The notes: generated from the letters alone by a model not told the origin. DNA of 53,811 nucleotides from Bacillota bacterium (GCA_023443925.1 JAEZSL010000374.1:1-53811), one strand, 5' to 3'; counted from the stretch's first letter, positions 25,812 to 34,469 are shown. Numbers and translations: made by a program.

Positions 25812-27182
25812 ATGATTAAAGAGAAAGTAAGCTCAGCTGTAGTTAATCTGGCATACACGTATCTTAATGCCAATCCGGAGCAGCATATGATAAAATTGCT
25901 GCAGCTGGTTGATAAATTGGACAGAAAGGATATTATTAAAGATCAGCGGGAGGCTTTCCGCAAAACCATTATAAATAAAGATAGTATTTGGCACAGCCTT
26001 ATCTTAAGTTTGTGGGAGGACATTGATCCCGGGGTAAGAAAGACCTTTTTTAAAAACTTTATATTCAATGCCACGTTATTTAGTAATAAACAACATGATA
26101 GGTTAAAAGAAAAATACGGCTGCAACATACCCTGGGCTATCCTCTTGGATCCAACCTCGGCCTGCAACTTAAAATGCACCGGCTGCTGGGCGGCAGAATA
26201 CGGCAGTAAGATGTCTATGGATTTTAGTACCCTGGACAGCATTATTGAACAGGGTAAAAAATTAGGAGTTCATTTCTATGCATACTCAGGGGGAGAGCCT
26301 CTTGTACGTAAAAAAGATATTATTAAACTTTGTGAAAAACATAAGGATTGTATCTTTACCGCATTTACCAATGGGGTCCTCATTGATGAAAAGTTTGCTG
26401 ATGAAATGCTTCGGGTAAAGAATTTTATACCGGGTATTAGTGTCGAAGGTTTTGAAAAAGAAACGGATTCACGGCGGGGAGCCGGGACTTATAAAGCCGT
26501 CGTACGAGCAATGGAGATCTTAAAGAGCAGAAAACTGGCGTTTGGAGCCTCCTGCTGTTATACCAGGCAGAATACGGAGATAATTGGAAGTGAAGAATTT
26601 TTAGACGATTTAATTGCCAAAGGAGCTAAGTTTGCCTGGTTTTTCACTTACATGCCCGTAGGAGCAGAAGCCGTTCCGGAACTTATGGTTACGGCAGAAC
26701 AGCGCGAATTTATGTACCGGCAGATCCGTCAATTCCGCAAAACCAAACCACTGTTTACCATGGACTTTTGGAATGACGGCGAGTTTGTGGGCGGCTGCAT
26801 TGCAGGCGGAAGAAGATATCTGCATATCAATGCGGGCGGTGATATTGAACCCTGTGCTTTTATCCATTATTCGGATTCTAATATCCATGAGAAATCTCTT
26901 CTTGATGCACTTCAATCCCCTCTGTTTATGCAGTATTACAATAACCAGCCCTTTAACAGTAATCATTTGAGACCATGTCCGCTCCTTGACAATCCGGAAA
27001 GACTGGTTGAGATGGTTAATGCGTGCGGAGCGGTATCTACGGATTTTATCAAGCCTGAGAATGTGAATGACTTGAAGCTAAAATGTGAGGATACTGCCAG
27101 TATATGGGCAGAGACCGCGGATCGAATCTGGTCGGAAGGCCATCCCTGTAATAAATGCAGGAATACTATAAATAAAGCGTGA
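25812..27182 (+). CDS. radical SAM protein with SPASM-like C-terminus
   Basis: A 456-aa enzyme. The radical SAM cluster motif is C118-x3-C122-x2-C125 (CNLKCTGCW), followed by YSGGEPL that contacts the methionine carboxylate. The C-terminal part has Cys-rich segments, FVGGCIAGGR...IEPCAFIHY, RPCPLLDN and NACGA, then CNKCRNT at the end, typical of a SPASM or twitch domain carrying extra 4Fe-4S clusters. Such proteins modify peptides or other macromolecules. No short precursor peptide gene was seen next to it. It stands alone after a terminator. The substrate is unknown. Confidence 0.88.
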   Translation: MIKEKVSSAVVNLAYTYLNANPEQHMIKLLQLVDKLDRKDIIKDQREAFRKTIINKDSIWHSLILSLWEDIDPGVRKTFFKNFIFNATLFSNKQHDRLKEKYGCNIPWAILLDPTSACNLKCTGCWAAEYGSKMSMDFSTLDSIIEQGKKLGVHFYAYSGGEPLVRKKDIIKLCEKHKDCIFTAFTNGVLIDEKFADEMLRVKNFIPGISVEGFEKETDSRRGAGTYKAVVRAMEILKSRKLAFGASCCYTRQNTEIIGSEEFLDDLIAKGAKFAWFFTYMPVGAEAVPELMVTAEQREFMYRQIRQFRKTKPLFTMDFWNDGEFVGGCIAGGRRYLHINAGGDIEPCAFIHYSDSNIHEKSLLDALQSPLFMQYYNNQPFNSNHLRPCPLLDNPERLVEMVNACGAVSTDFIKPENVNDLKLKCEDTASIWAETADRIWSEGHPCNKCRNTINKA

Positions 27183-27543
27183 ATTTAACGGTATTAATTG
27201 GATTCACACAATACCGGCTGCTTATTACTCAGGGTGTGAAATAAATAGATTTCACACCTTGATTTGTGGAGTATGCCATCTGCCGGAAAATGGTTTATAC
27301 AATGGGAGCTGGTATGATTTCGATTGAATTGACGTATGACTCGATATAAGCTATCATTAGACTGAATTAACAGGTTAAATAGGAAGAACAGGGAAGATAC
27401 TTTGCGGCAGCTATGCTGGTCGGACGGCAGAAAGGATAATAAATTGCAGCAGGAGGGAGCTTGAACTATATATAGAGTACCTCCTTAAGGAGAAGAGAAC
27501 CCAGTTGGATTAATATGATTTCATGAAAAGAAGGGACAGGAAT
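27183..27543. other. intergenic region with a 9-bp hairpin
   Basis: GGTGTGAAA (27233-27241) pairs with TTTCACACC (27250-27258) around an eight-base loop, with only a weak T tail (TTGATTT), a possible terminator of the radical SAM gene. The remaining 280 bases have no ORF or clear site and should contain the promoter of the next gene. Confidence 0.5.
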
Positions 27544-27864
27544 ATGGCAAAGGGTATATTTTTTGAAAAAGTATACGATATTGTTTCTAAAATACCGGAA
27601 GGACAGGTGGCTACCTATGGGCAGATTGCATTAATGGCTGGAAACCCTTATGCATCCCGGATAGTTGGCTATGCAATGCATGGTGCCCCGCCAGAACGAA
27701 ATCTGCCCTGTCACAGAGTGGTAAATAGAGAAGGCAGATTATCACCGGCTGCCGTTTTTGGCGGAGAAGGCAGACAAAAGGAGATGCTTTTGAGAGAGGG
27801 GATAACATTTAAAGAGAATGGATATATAGATATGGACAAGCATTTATGGAAATTTTACGTGTAA
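27544..27864 (+). CDS. MGMT-like O6-alkylguanine DNA methyltransferase domain protein
   Basis: A 106-aa protein from ATG 27544 behind an AAGAAGGG site; the upstream ATG at 27523 overlaps that site. It contains only the DNA-binding and active-site domain of O6-methylguanine-DNA methyltransferase, including VATYGQIA, SRIVGYAMH and the P-C56-H-R active-site motif. The cysteine is present, so it could accept alkyl groups, unlike alkyltransferase-like proteins that have tryptophan there. It is shorter than Ogt because the N-terminal domain is missing. Confidence 0.88.
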   Translation: MAKGIFFEKVYDIVSKIPEGQVATYGQIALMAGNPYASRIVGYAMHGAPPERNLPCHRVVNREGRLSPAAVFGGEGRQKEMLLREGITFKENGYIDMDKHLWKFYV

Positions 27865-27873
27865 AAGGTAAAT

Positions 27874-28470
27874 CTATGCTTTATCAGAGGAACTCTTTGG
27901 TTCCAGCCCGGAAAGTGCATAAGAAATCAGTTCTCTGGTATAGGATTCATCAATTCTGTCTCCGGTTATCAGCAGCCGGTAAAAAATCGGCGCAAAGATC
28001 AGGTCGATACAAGGCTCCAGCTCCAGATCCTTTCTTAGCTCACCTCTTAAAACACCACGTTCCAGAATCCTGTGGGAGATAAGCCGGCGGGGATTAAAAT
28101 ATCTGACACGGTATTCCTCCGCAATATTGGCATCATGCTGGCCTTCCGCAATAAGTTCTGTAATAACCTTACCGCTGGGACTGGTAATAAAAGACGCCAG
28201 ATTGTTTACCTGTATAAAAAGATCGTCTTTAACAGAACCGGTATCGGGTACTAAAAGCAGAGCTTCGGTTGCGGCAAAATAGCCGTCTACGACAACAGCC
28301 GCTTTAGTGGGCCACCATTTGTAGATGGTAACTTTACTTACACCGGCTCTTTCCGCAATCCCTTCAATCGTAACCATTTTAAAGCCATTCTCCAGTAAAA
28401 GCTCGTAGGAAGCAGTGAGAATGGCTTTTTTCGTTTCTTCACTACGGGGGCGTCCCGGTTTTTTATTCAT
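27874..28470 (-). CDS. TetR/AcrR family repressor of the MFS gene
   Basis: A 198-aa protein from ATG 28470 (TTGGAG site upstream); the longer reading from 28506 is less likely. It begins KKPGRPRSEETKKAIL and has the helix-turn-helix VTIEGIAERAGVSKVTIYKWWPTKAAVV, with the WWPTK segment common in AcrR-like repressors. The C-terminal domain is the TetR_C_11-like form. It is divergent from the MFS gene, and an operator-like dyad lies in the MFS promoter. The arrangement fits a drug-responsive repressor/efflux pair. Confidence 0.88.
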   Translation of the reverse strand: MNKKPGRPRSEETKKAILTASYELLLENGFKMVTIEGIAERAGVSKVTIYKWWPTKAAVVVDGYFAATEALLLVPDTGSVKDDLFIQVNNLASFITSPSGKVITELIAEGQHDANIAEEYRVRYFNPRRLISHRILERGVLRGELRKDLELEPCIDLIFAPIFYRLLITGDRIDESYTRELISYALSGLEPKSSSDKA

Positions 28471-28596
28471 ATAAACTCCAATCTGCGCATCGAGGCGCAT
28501 ATACAAATCGATAATATTGCTAAGGTATCAAATAGTAAACGGCGTGAAACAAAAAACAGCAGTACAAAGCAGCAAAAAAGTACCCTTTGGGTTTGA

Positions 28597-28710
28597 CACT
28601 TAAAACGATAAGTGAACGAGAGCCTTATTTATTCTCTAAAACTATCAGTATTATACTACTAAATCAAATGAAATAAAAGTCTTGACAAAAGTGAACGCAG
28701 CGTTTATTAT
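28597..28710 (+). promoter_or_regulatory. MFS promoter with operator-like dyads
   Basis: The best promoter is TTGACA 28682-28687, a 17-base spacer and TATTAT 28705-28710. The spacer holds AACGCAGCGTT, a perfect 5-bp-arm dyad, and an AAGTGAACG that recurs at 28610-28618 beside the CACTTA/TAAGTG dyad at 28597-28614. The repeated AAGTGAACG and the placement between the -35 and -10 boxes suggest TetR binding here. Confidence 0.7.
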
Positions 28711-28763
28711 TTAAAAAGCTGTTATAGCAGAATGTAATTTGACTAGAGAATGGAGGATTTTGT

Positions 28764-29963
28764 ATGAAGAATGAATTGTTAGGAGAAAAAAAGATATCGC
28801 GTATGCTAATACTGTTGTTTGCCGGTGCATGCGGACTGATTGTTGCAAACCTGTATTATGCGCAGCCACTGGTTGGTCCAATCAGCGAAGCAGCCGGTAT
28901 TCCTTCCGGTGCGTCGGGACTGATTGTGACTATGACGCAGCTTGGCTACGCGGCAGGTTTATTATTTCTAGTACCGCTAAGCGATCTGCTGGAAAACAGA
29001 AAACTGATTATGTCAGTACTGATTATTGCTGTTGTAGGGCTGGCGGCTGCTTCTATGGCCAGGAATGCGGCAATCTTTTTTATAGCTGCAGTTTTAATCG
29101 GACTGGGTTCCGTAGCGGCCCAGATACTGGTGCCCTTTGCAGCGCATCTGGCACCTGCCGGACAAAGAGGTAAGATAGTGGGCAGTGTTATGAGCGGCCT
29201 TCTGCTTGGAATCATGCTGGCCAGACCGGTATCCAGTCTTATAACCGGTATATTTGGCTGGCAGGCTGTATTTGTAATCTCTTCCGTACTTATGGCAGCA
29301 TTGATTCTTTTATTAAGATTTCTGCTTCCAAAAAGAACTCCAAAACCGACGGATAATTATCCGGCTATTATTAAGTCTTTGTGGCACATCTTAAAAACCA
29401 CCCCGGTTGTCCGCAGGAGATCGTTATATCAGGCAGCCCTCTTTGGCAGTTTCAGCTTATTCTGGACAGTAGTACCTTTATGGCTGGCGGAGCATTTTCA
29501 TTTAAACCAGAAGGAAATTGCTGTTTTTGCATTAGTAGGAGTCGGTGGTGCAGTTGCAGCGCCGATAGCGGGCAGACTGGCAGACTGGGGATATACCAGG
29601 AAGCTAACAGGGATTGCATTTGTTACGGCGGCGGCATCTTTTGCTATCACCCATGCTTTTGGAGGAAGTCAGAAGCTGTCTCTTATCATTTTCTGCATAG
29701 CGGCAATTGCCCTGGATATGTCGGTGAGCGGTAATCTGGTTCTGGGCCAGCAGGCGATCTATGCTTTAGGGGATGAAATCAGAGGAAGGGTAAACGGTCT
29801 GTTTATGGCGCTGTTCTTTGGCGGCGGAGCAATCGGCTCTGCCGTAGGAGGGTGGTCCTACGCTATGGGAAAATGGACGGCGGCCTCTTTCATCGGCTTT
29901 GGTATGCCGGTTCTTGCATTCCTTTATTATCTGACTGAGAAGAAGGGAAAAGATAGATCCTAA
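28764..29963 (+). CDS. MFS efflux transporter
   Basis: A 399-aa 12-helix major facilitator. The first repeat includes NLYYAQPLVGPISEAAGIP, and the loop between helices 2 and 3 reads PLSDLLENRKLIM, a form of the G-x-x-x-D-R-x-G-R motif. IAGRLADWGYTRKLTG is the second-repeat counterpart. It resembles the YnfM/Bcr-type drug-proton antiporters. A GGAGG site precedes the ATG. Divergent TetR control suggests induction by a small compound; the substrate is unknown. Confidence 0.88.
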   Translation: MKNELLGEKKISRMLILLFAGACGLIVANLYYAQPLVGPISEAAGIPSGASGLIVTMTQLGYAAGLLFLVPLSDLLENRKLIMSVLIIAVVGLAAASMARNAAIFFIAAVLIGLGSVAAQILVPFAAHLAPAGQRGKIVGSVMSGLLLGIMLARPVSSLITGIFGWQAVFVISSVLMAALILLLRFLLPKRTPKPTDNYPAIIKSLWHILKTTPVVRRRSLYQAALFGSFSLFWTVVPLWLAEHFHLNQKEIAVFALVGVGGAVAAPIAGRLADWGYTRKLTGIAFVTAAASFAITHAFGGSQKLSLIIFCIAAIALDMSVSGNLVLGQQAIYALGDEIRGRVNGLFMALFFGGGAIGSAVGGWSYAMGKWTAASFIGFGMPVLAFLYYLTEKKGKDRS

Positions 29964-29990
29964 TAAATGAAAAGCAGATAGATATAAGAA

Positions 29991-30029
29991 AAAAGTACCG
30001 GTTTCCAAAACAGGAGACCGGTACTTTTT
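29991..30029 (+). terminator. terminator after the MFS gene
   Basis: A perfect 12-bp stem AAAAGTACCGGT/ACCGGTACTTTT has a 14-base loop, followed by TTA. It could act in both directions. Confidence 0.85.
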
Positions 30030-30400
30030 AATGAACGAGGAAACTCCTCCGAATTCCCTTTATAGGATTCGAGAGTCAAAAGGCAATTTTGAGTTCTGAA
30101 TGAATACAATGTATATATATTCATAAAATATACGTATTGGAAGCTTTTGATACTAAATTCCTATATAAGCAAAAAGCCCAACCATTTGGAATGCATGCAG
30201 TGATAAGTAATTTTTGATACTGTGTAACTAAATGTCCCCAGGCATTGTAAGGTCAGGAATAATGGTAAATTAATGCAAAAATTAGTGTACAAGCCCTGTA
30301 CAATATGTTTTGAGAGGATTATAATGTTAATAATTATATTAGTCTGAATTCAAAGCCGGATTATAAGCAGCCGGCGCTTCAAACGAAGGAGGGAAATTGG
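30030..30400. other. leader and promoter region of the nucleoside phosphorylase/ECF operon
   Basis: About 370 AT-rich bases with no ORF. GAGGAAACTCCTC at 30037-30049 is a small hairpin. No conserved purine, preQ1 or other riboswitch core was recognised, though a shape search was not possible. A promoter probably lies near 30290-30350. Confidence 0.4.
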
Positions 30401-31156
30401 ATGGATTTACAGCCCCATATCAGGCTGTCTGTAAAAGACAGTGCAAAATACGCTGTTTTACCGGGAGATCCCGGCAGAATTGACCATATTAAAACCTTTT
30501 TAACAGATGCAGAAGAACTTGCCTATAACCGGGAGATACGCAGTGTTAGCGGATATTATAAGGGCATTAAAGTTTTGGCAGTCTCCACTGGAATGGGTGG
30601 TGCTTCCACCGGTATTGTAGTAGAGGAACTGCATAATATCGGAGTGGAGTATATGATACGGATCGGAAGCTGCGGAGCGCTGGATTCTGCTATGAAGCTT
30701 GGGGATTTACTTGTTGTTAACGGTGCCGTCAGGGATGAAGGAACATCCAAAGCATATATTAAGGATATTTTTCCTGCTATACCGGATACAGAGTTAATGA
30801 TGAATGTGCTGCAGGCTTGCAAGGAGTTAAAGGTTCCTAACTTTATCGGAAAAGCCAGGAGTCATGACAGTTTTTATACGGACAGGGAGGAGGAGATAGA
30901 CCGCTATTGGTCGGAAAAAGGAGTAAAAGGTGCGGACATGGAAACAGCCGCCCTGTTTGTTATCGGTTCCTTAAGAGGAATTAAAACGGCTTCGGTTTTA
31001 AACACGGTTGTGGAATATAACGGGAACCTGACAGAAGAAATCAACAGTTATGTTGATGGTGAAGCTTCGGTAAAGCAGGGTGAGAGCTATGAAATACAGG
31101 TCGCACTGGAAGCATTTGTAATGGAGCATATGAGAGAAAAGGAGAGATTAGGTTGA
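30401..31156 (+). CDS. nucleoside phosphorylase (uridine/purine type)
   Basis: A 251-aa NP-I family phosphorylase that splits a nucleoside to base and pentose-1-phosphate. The phosphate-binding G-D-P-G-R (22-26), Arg87 in RIGSCGAL and the GADMETAALF segment (177-186) with the ribose-binding Met/Glu pair are present. Overall similarity looks closest to uridine phosphorylases, but RIGSCGAL is also found in purine enzymes, so the base is not fixed. It lies directly before the ECF S-component gene, and the stop codon is inside the third copy of the 5' element. Salvage of imported nucleosides is the likely role. Confidence 0.88.
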   Translation: MDLQPHIRLSVKDSAKYAVLPGDPGRIDHIKTFLTDAEELAYNREIRSVSGYYKGIKVLAVSTGMGGASTGIVVEELHNIGVEYMIRIGSCGALDSAMKLGDLLVVNGAVRDEGTSKAYIKDIFPAIPDTELMMNVLQACKELKVPNFIGKARSHDSFYTDREEEIDRYWSEKGVKGADMETAALFVIGSLRGIKTASVLNTVVEYNGNLTEEINSYVDGEASVKQGESYEIQVALEAFVMEHMREKERLG

Positions 31157-31222
31157 AAAAACAAGAACTTTTTTCAACATCCTGATTTGAATGTGTGCTA
31201 AAGCACACAGAAGGGAGTTAAA
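31148..31222 (+). repeat. two-hairpin 5' element, copy 3 (before ECF S gene)
   Basis: TTAGGTTGAAAAA ... TTTTTTCAAC, then ATCCTGATTT, then a perfect GTGTGCT/AGCACAC hairpin, then GGGAGTTAAA reaching the ATG. It matches copy 1 closely. The element begins within the last codon of the phosphorylase gene, whose stop codon is made by its own TGA. Confidence 0.75.
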
Positions 31223-31825
31223 ATGAAAGGTAAATTATGGTCATTACAGTTTAATACGGTAACGCTGGTGTTAATACCTGCGGCAATCGGCATTAATTAT
31301 TTGGGCAAATTATTTGCAGGGGTTTTAAAACTGCCTCTCTGGCTGGATTCTATCGGAACCTGTCTGGCAGCAGTGCTGGCAGGGCCAATTGTTGGTGCCA
31401 TCTGCGGCGCGGCCAACAATATTATTTATGGCCTTACCATGGACCCCATATCAACAGTTTATGCCCTTACCAACATCGGTATCGGTATAGCGGTGGGTAT
31501 CCTGGCATATAAAGGCTTTATGAAAAATATAAAAGGCGCAATCCTTACCTCCCTTGTAACCGGACTGGTAGCCGTTATTATATCCACACCGCTGAATGTA
31601 ATCTTCTGGGGAGGCACTACCGGTAATATCTGGGGAGATGCTTTATATGCCTGGGCGGTTGCACAGAACATCCCGGTATGGATTGCTTCTTTTCTGGACG
31701 AACTTGTAGTGGATCTGCCTGATAAGATTGCTGTGGTTATATTAGTATTTTTAATCTGCAAGAGTCTGCCAAAGAGTCTGATTTCTTTATACCAGAGAGA
31801 TGAGAATATTGAAAGCCTGGATTAA
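31223..31825 (+). CDS. ECF transporter S component (substrate-binding membrane protein)
   Basis: A 200-aa integral membrane protein with about six hydrophobic segments and no signal peptide. LDSIGTCLAAVLAGPIVGAICGAANNIIY and the end-of-repeat LNVIFWGGTTGNIWGD are typical of S components of energy-coupling factor transporters, which bind the substrate. Placed after a nucleoside phosphorylase gene and before T, A and A' genes, it probably recognises a nucleoside or related compound. Translation likely uses the ribosome site in the 5' element. Confidence 0.8.
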   Translation: MKGKLWSLQFNTVTLVLIPAAIGINYLGKLFAGVLKLPLWLDSIGTCLAAVLAGPIVGAICGAANNIIYGLTMDPISTVYALTNIGIGIAVGILAYKGFMKNIKGAILTSLVTGLVAVIISTPLNVIFWGGTTGNIWGDALYAWAVAQNIPVWIASFLDELVVDLPDKIAVVILVFLICKSLPKSLISLYQRDENIESLD

Positions 31826-31929
31826 GGATTAGGGCAATAGCCGGCTGGAAACGGAACCGCGGGTTTTACAGTAATGCAGAGCAGTTTGTTATAATATATC
31901 GTTTAATTGTAACGGATAAATAAGGAGAG

Positions 31930-31960
31930 AACCGGACAATTTTTGTATCCGGTTTTCTTC
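31930..31960 (+). terminator. hairpin with T tail inside the ECF locus
   Basis: AACCGGA/TCCGGTT with an 11-base loop is followed by TTCTTCATTTT. It separates the S-component gene from the T/A/A' genes. A promoter-like TATAAT lies upstream at about 31890, so the energising module may be expressed partly on its own. Confidence 0.65.
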
Positions 31961-31997
31961 ATTTTAAATATGCAGGATTCAGGAGATGGGAGCAGAC

Positions 31998-32774
31998 ATG
32001 AAAAGCATCAGTTTATACGTAGATAAAAAAACAGTACTAAACCGGCTTGCACCGGAGAGTAAGCTTTTATATATTGTGACGGCGGTTGCGATGCCTGCCC
32101 TCCTTCACAGCAGAGGGGCCGTACTTGGCTTTATTATTTTAAGCATTCTATTATTATCCTTTGGAAAGGTGTTAAAAAGAACACTGCCAATCCTAGGTGT
32201 ATCAGGGTTTGTACTGTTAACGGTACTCATTATTCAGGGAATATTCCGTGCGGGTAATACGGTACCGCTTTTTCACCTGGGACCGGTCACCTTTTATAAA
32301 GAAGGAGTGTCCTTTGCAGTCGGAATCTTACTTAATGTAATAAATATATTATTGAGCTTCTCTGTTTTAATCCTTACTACAAAACCTTCGGATATGATTG
32401 AAAACTTTATCCGGAGAGGCTTTTCGCCAAGGTTTGGGTATGTATTTATTTCAGTATTTCAGATTATACCCCAGATGACGGAAACCATGAGCACGATTAC
32501 AGATGCACAGAGAAGCCGGGGAATGGAAACGGAAGGGAACCTGTTTGTCCGGATCAAAGCATTTATCCCTCTTATTTCGCCGGTTATCATGAGTTCACTG
32601 ATTAATACCAGGGAGAGAGCGCTGGCACTTGAGGTCCGGGGATTTAATTCCAAGCATAAGAAAACCTTTTTAAATGAAGAGAGAAAAACCGGCGCGGATA
32701 TCTATATACAGATCGGACTGATACTGTGTATTCTGGCAGCTTTGGTATGGAGGATAATAATATGGCTGGCATAG
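31998..32774 (+). CDS. ecfT: ECF transporter T component
   Basis: A 258-aa protein from ATG 31998, behind a GGGAG site; the ATG at 31986 touches its own ribosome site. Several transmembrane helices are followed by a cytoplasmic coupling helix pair with the two A-R-G-type motifs DAQRSRGMET and ERALALEVRGF, which dock on the ATPases. These motifs make the EcfT identification firm. The last 13 bases overlap the EcfA gene. Confidence 0.9.
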   Translation: MKSISLYVDKKTVLNRLAPESKLLYIVTAVAMPALLHSRGAVLGFIILSILLLSFGKVLKRTLPILGVSGFVLLTVLIIQGIFRAGNTVPLFHLGPVTFYKEGVSFAVGILLNVINILLSFSVLILTTKPSDMIENFIRRGFSPRFGYVFISVFQIIPQMTETMSTITDAQRSRGMETEGNLFVRIKAFIPLISPVIMSSLINTRERALALEVRGFNSKHKKTFLNEERKTGADIYIQIGLILCILAALVWRIIIWLA

Positions 32775-33619
32775 TAATCGAACATTTAAAGTACAGGTAT
32801 CCCGGAAGCGGTGAATTGGCTCTTAATGATATATCATTTACCGTAAGACCGGGTGAATTTCTTGGAATTATAGGCAGGAATGAATCCGGAAAAAGCAGCC
32901 TCTGCCAGGCGGTGGCAGGGTTGATACCGGGCTTTTACAAAGGTGCTTACGGCGGAAAGGTGCTCATCGATGAGATCGAAGTTAAGACGGTTGATGTGGA
33001 TGAACTATGCCAAAAGGTTGGTATTATCTTTCAGAACCCTTTTAACCAGGTGACCGGCTCCAAGCTAACGGTCTATGAAGAAATTTCTTTTGGACTTGAA
33101 AATATGGGCATTGAAAGAAATGAGATGAAAAGACGAATCGACGAAGCCATGGAACTGCTGGATATCAGTAAATACAAAGACCGTTATCCTTTTGACCTGT
33201 CCGGCGGACAGATGCAGAGAATGGCCATTGCCAGTATAATTGCCATGAAACCGGAGGTAATTATTTTGGATGAGCCGACCTCTCAGTTAGACCCTCAGGG
33301 TAGGGATGAGGTATTTCAGGCTGTGCAGAAATTAAGCAGACAGGGGATTACCATTATACTGGCGGAGCACAATATGGAAAAGATAGCCCAATATTGTGAG
33401 CGGGTAGTTTTGCTGGATGGGGGAGAACTGATTGCCGTAGACACACCTCAGAGTATTTTTTCCAGAGCTGACCTTACGGAACATGGAGTGGAAGCACCGG
33501 TATACACGCAGATCTGCAAAATTCTGGGTCTGAAGAACAAAGTAACCGGCTATTATCCGGTAACTCTTGCAGAAGCAAGAGAATTATTTCTTTCAGAAGG
33601 GAGGGATTTTAACCTATGA
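32762..33619 (+). CDS. ecfA: ECF transporter ATPase A
   Basis: A 285-aa ABC ATPase from ATG 32762, which has a GGAGG site within the end of ecfT; the longer reading from 32726 is rejected. Walker A is GRNESGKSS (38-46), the signature is LSGGQ (146-150) and Walker B ends ILDEP (168-172). The AEHN H-loop is intact. It forms a heterodimer with the next gene product to energise the S component. Confidence 0.93.
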   Translation: MAGIVIEHLKYRYPGSGELALNDISFTVRPGEFLGIIGRNESGKSSLCQAVAGLIPGFYKGAYGGKVLIDEIEVKTVDVDELCQKVGIIFQNPFNQVTGSKLTVYEEISFGLENMGIERNEMKRRIDEAMELLDISKYKDRYPFDLSGGQMQRMAIASIIAMKPEVIILDEPTSQLDPQGRDEVFQAVQKLSRQGITIILAEHNMEKIAQYCERVVLLDGGELIAVDTPQSIFSRADLTEHGVEAPVYTQICKILGLKNKVTGYYPVTLAEARELFLSEGRDFNL

Positions 33620-34419
33620 GTATACTTGAAATAAAAGACCTGCATTTTTCCTATGGGCAGGATGAGGAAATCTTAAAGGGTATAAACCTTACTTTTGACC
33701 AGTCTTCAACGGCTATTATCGGTCAGAACGGTGCCGGTAAAACTACCTTTGTGAAGTTATTAAAAGGCCTGCTAAAGCCGCAGCAGGGTGAAATTTTATA
33801 CAACGGCAAGTCCATTAAAGACCTGACCGTAGCCGGGCTTGCCAGGCATATCGGCATGGTTTTCCAAAATCCCAATGATCAGATATTTAAAAATGTAGTA
33901 CTGGAAGAGGTTATGTTCGGGCCTTTACAAATCGGCATGGATAAAGAACTGGCACAAAAAAAAGCCCTTTTGGCTTTAGAGATGACAGGACTCTTAGAAG
34001 AGAAAAATGCCAATCCCTATGACCTGGGGCTCTCCAGAAGAAAACTGGTGGCAATTGCTTCCATCCTGGCCATGGATACACAGGTTGTTATACTGGATGA
34101 ACCCACCATAGCCCAGGATTATGCCGGTAAAGAACGGATTAAAAATATAATACGCAGCCTCCGTGAAGAGGGAAAGACGGTTATCACTATTATTCACGAT
34201 ATGAATTTTGTTGCCGATGTATTTGAACGGGCAGTGGTATTTGCCAATGGTAAAGCAGTCCTTGATGATAAGGTTAAAACGGTGTTTATGCAGAAAGAAG
34301 TCCTGGATATGGCATATCTGGAACAGCCTGATATTGTGAAGCTTAGTCTGGAACTTAAATTTAGGGAAACCTATCTTAATACCGCGGAATTTATCCGTTT
34401 AAGCCAGGAGTTGCAATAA
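33616..34419 (+). CDS. ECF transporter ATPase A'
   Basis: A 267-aa ABC ATPase, overlapping the upstream gene by ATGA. Walker A is GQNGAGKTT (36-44) and Walker B is ILDEP (159-163), with an intact IHD H-loop. The signature motif is LGLSRRK (137-143) instead of LSGGQ. In an asymmetric heterodimer this would make one of the two ATP sites degenerate, the other being completed by the A subunit's LSGGQ. DEPTIAQDYAG after Walker B is a subfamily feature. Confidence 0.93.
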   Translation: MSILEIKDLHFSYGQDEEILKGINLTFDQSSTAIIGQNGAGKTTFVKLLKGLLKPQQGEILYNGKSIKDLTVAGLARHIGMVFQNPNDQIFKNVVLEEVMFGPLQIGMDKELAQKKALLALEMTGLLEEKNANPYDLGLSRRKLVAIASILAMDTQVVILDEPTIAQDYAGKERIKNIIRSLREEGKTVITIIHDMNFVADVFERAVVFANGKAVLDDKVKTVFMQKEVLDMAYLEQPDIVKLSLELKFRETYLNTAEFIRLSQELQ

Positions 34420-34469
34420 TTTTTAAAACAAAAGAATATACTTAAAAAAACAGCAGCAGGCAGCAATGC

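Noticed and set aside
30030..30400. Purine or preQ1 riboswitch before the nucleoside phosphorylase
   Set aside because: No conserved core could be recognised by eye, so no riboswitch is claimed.
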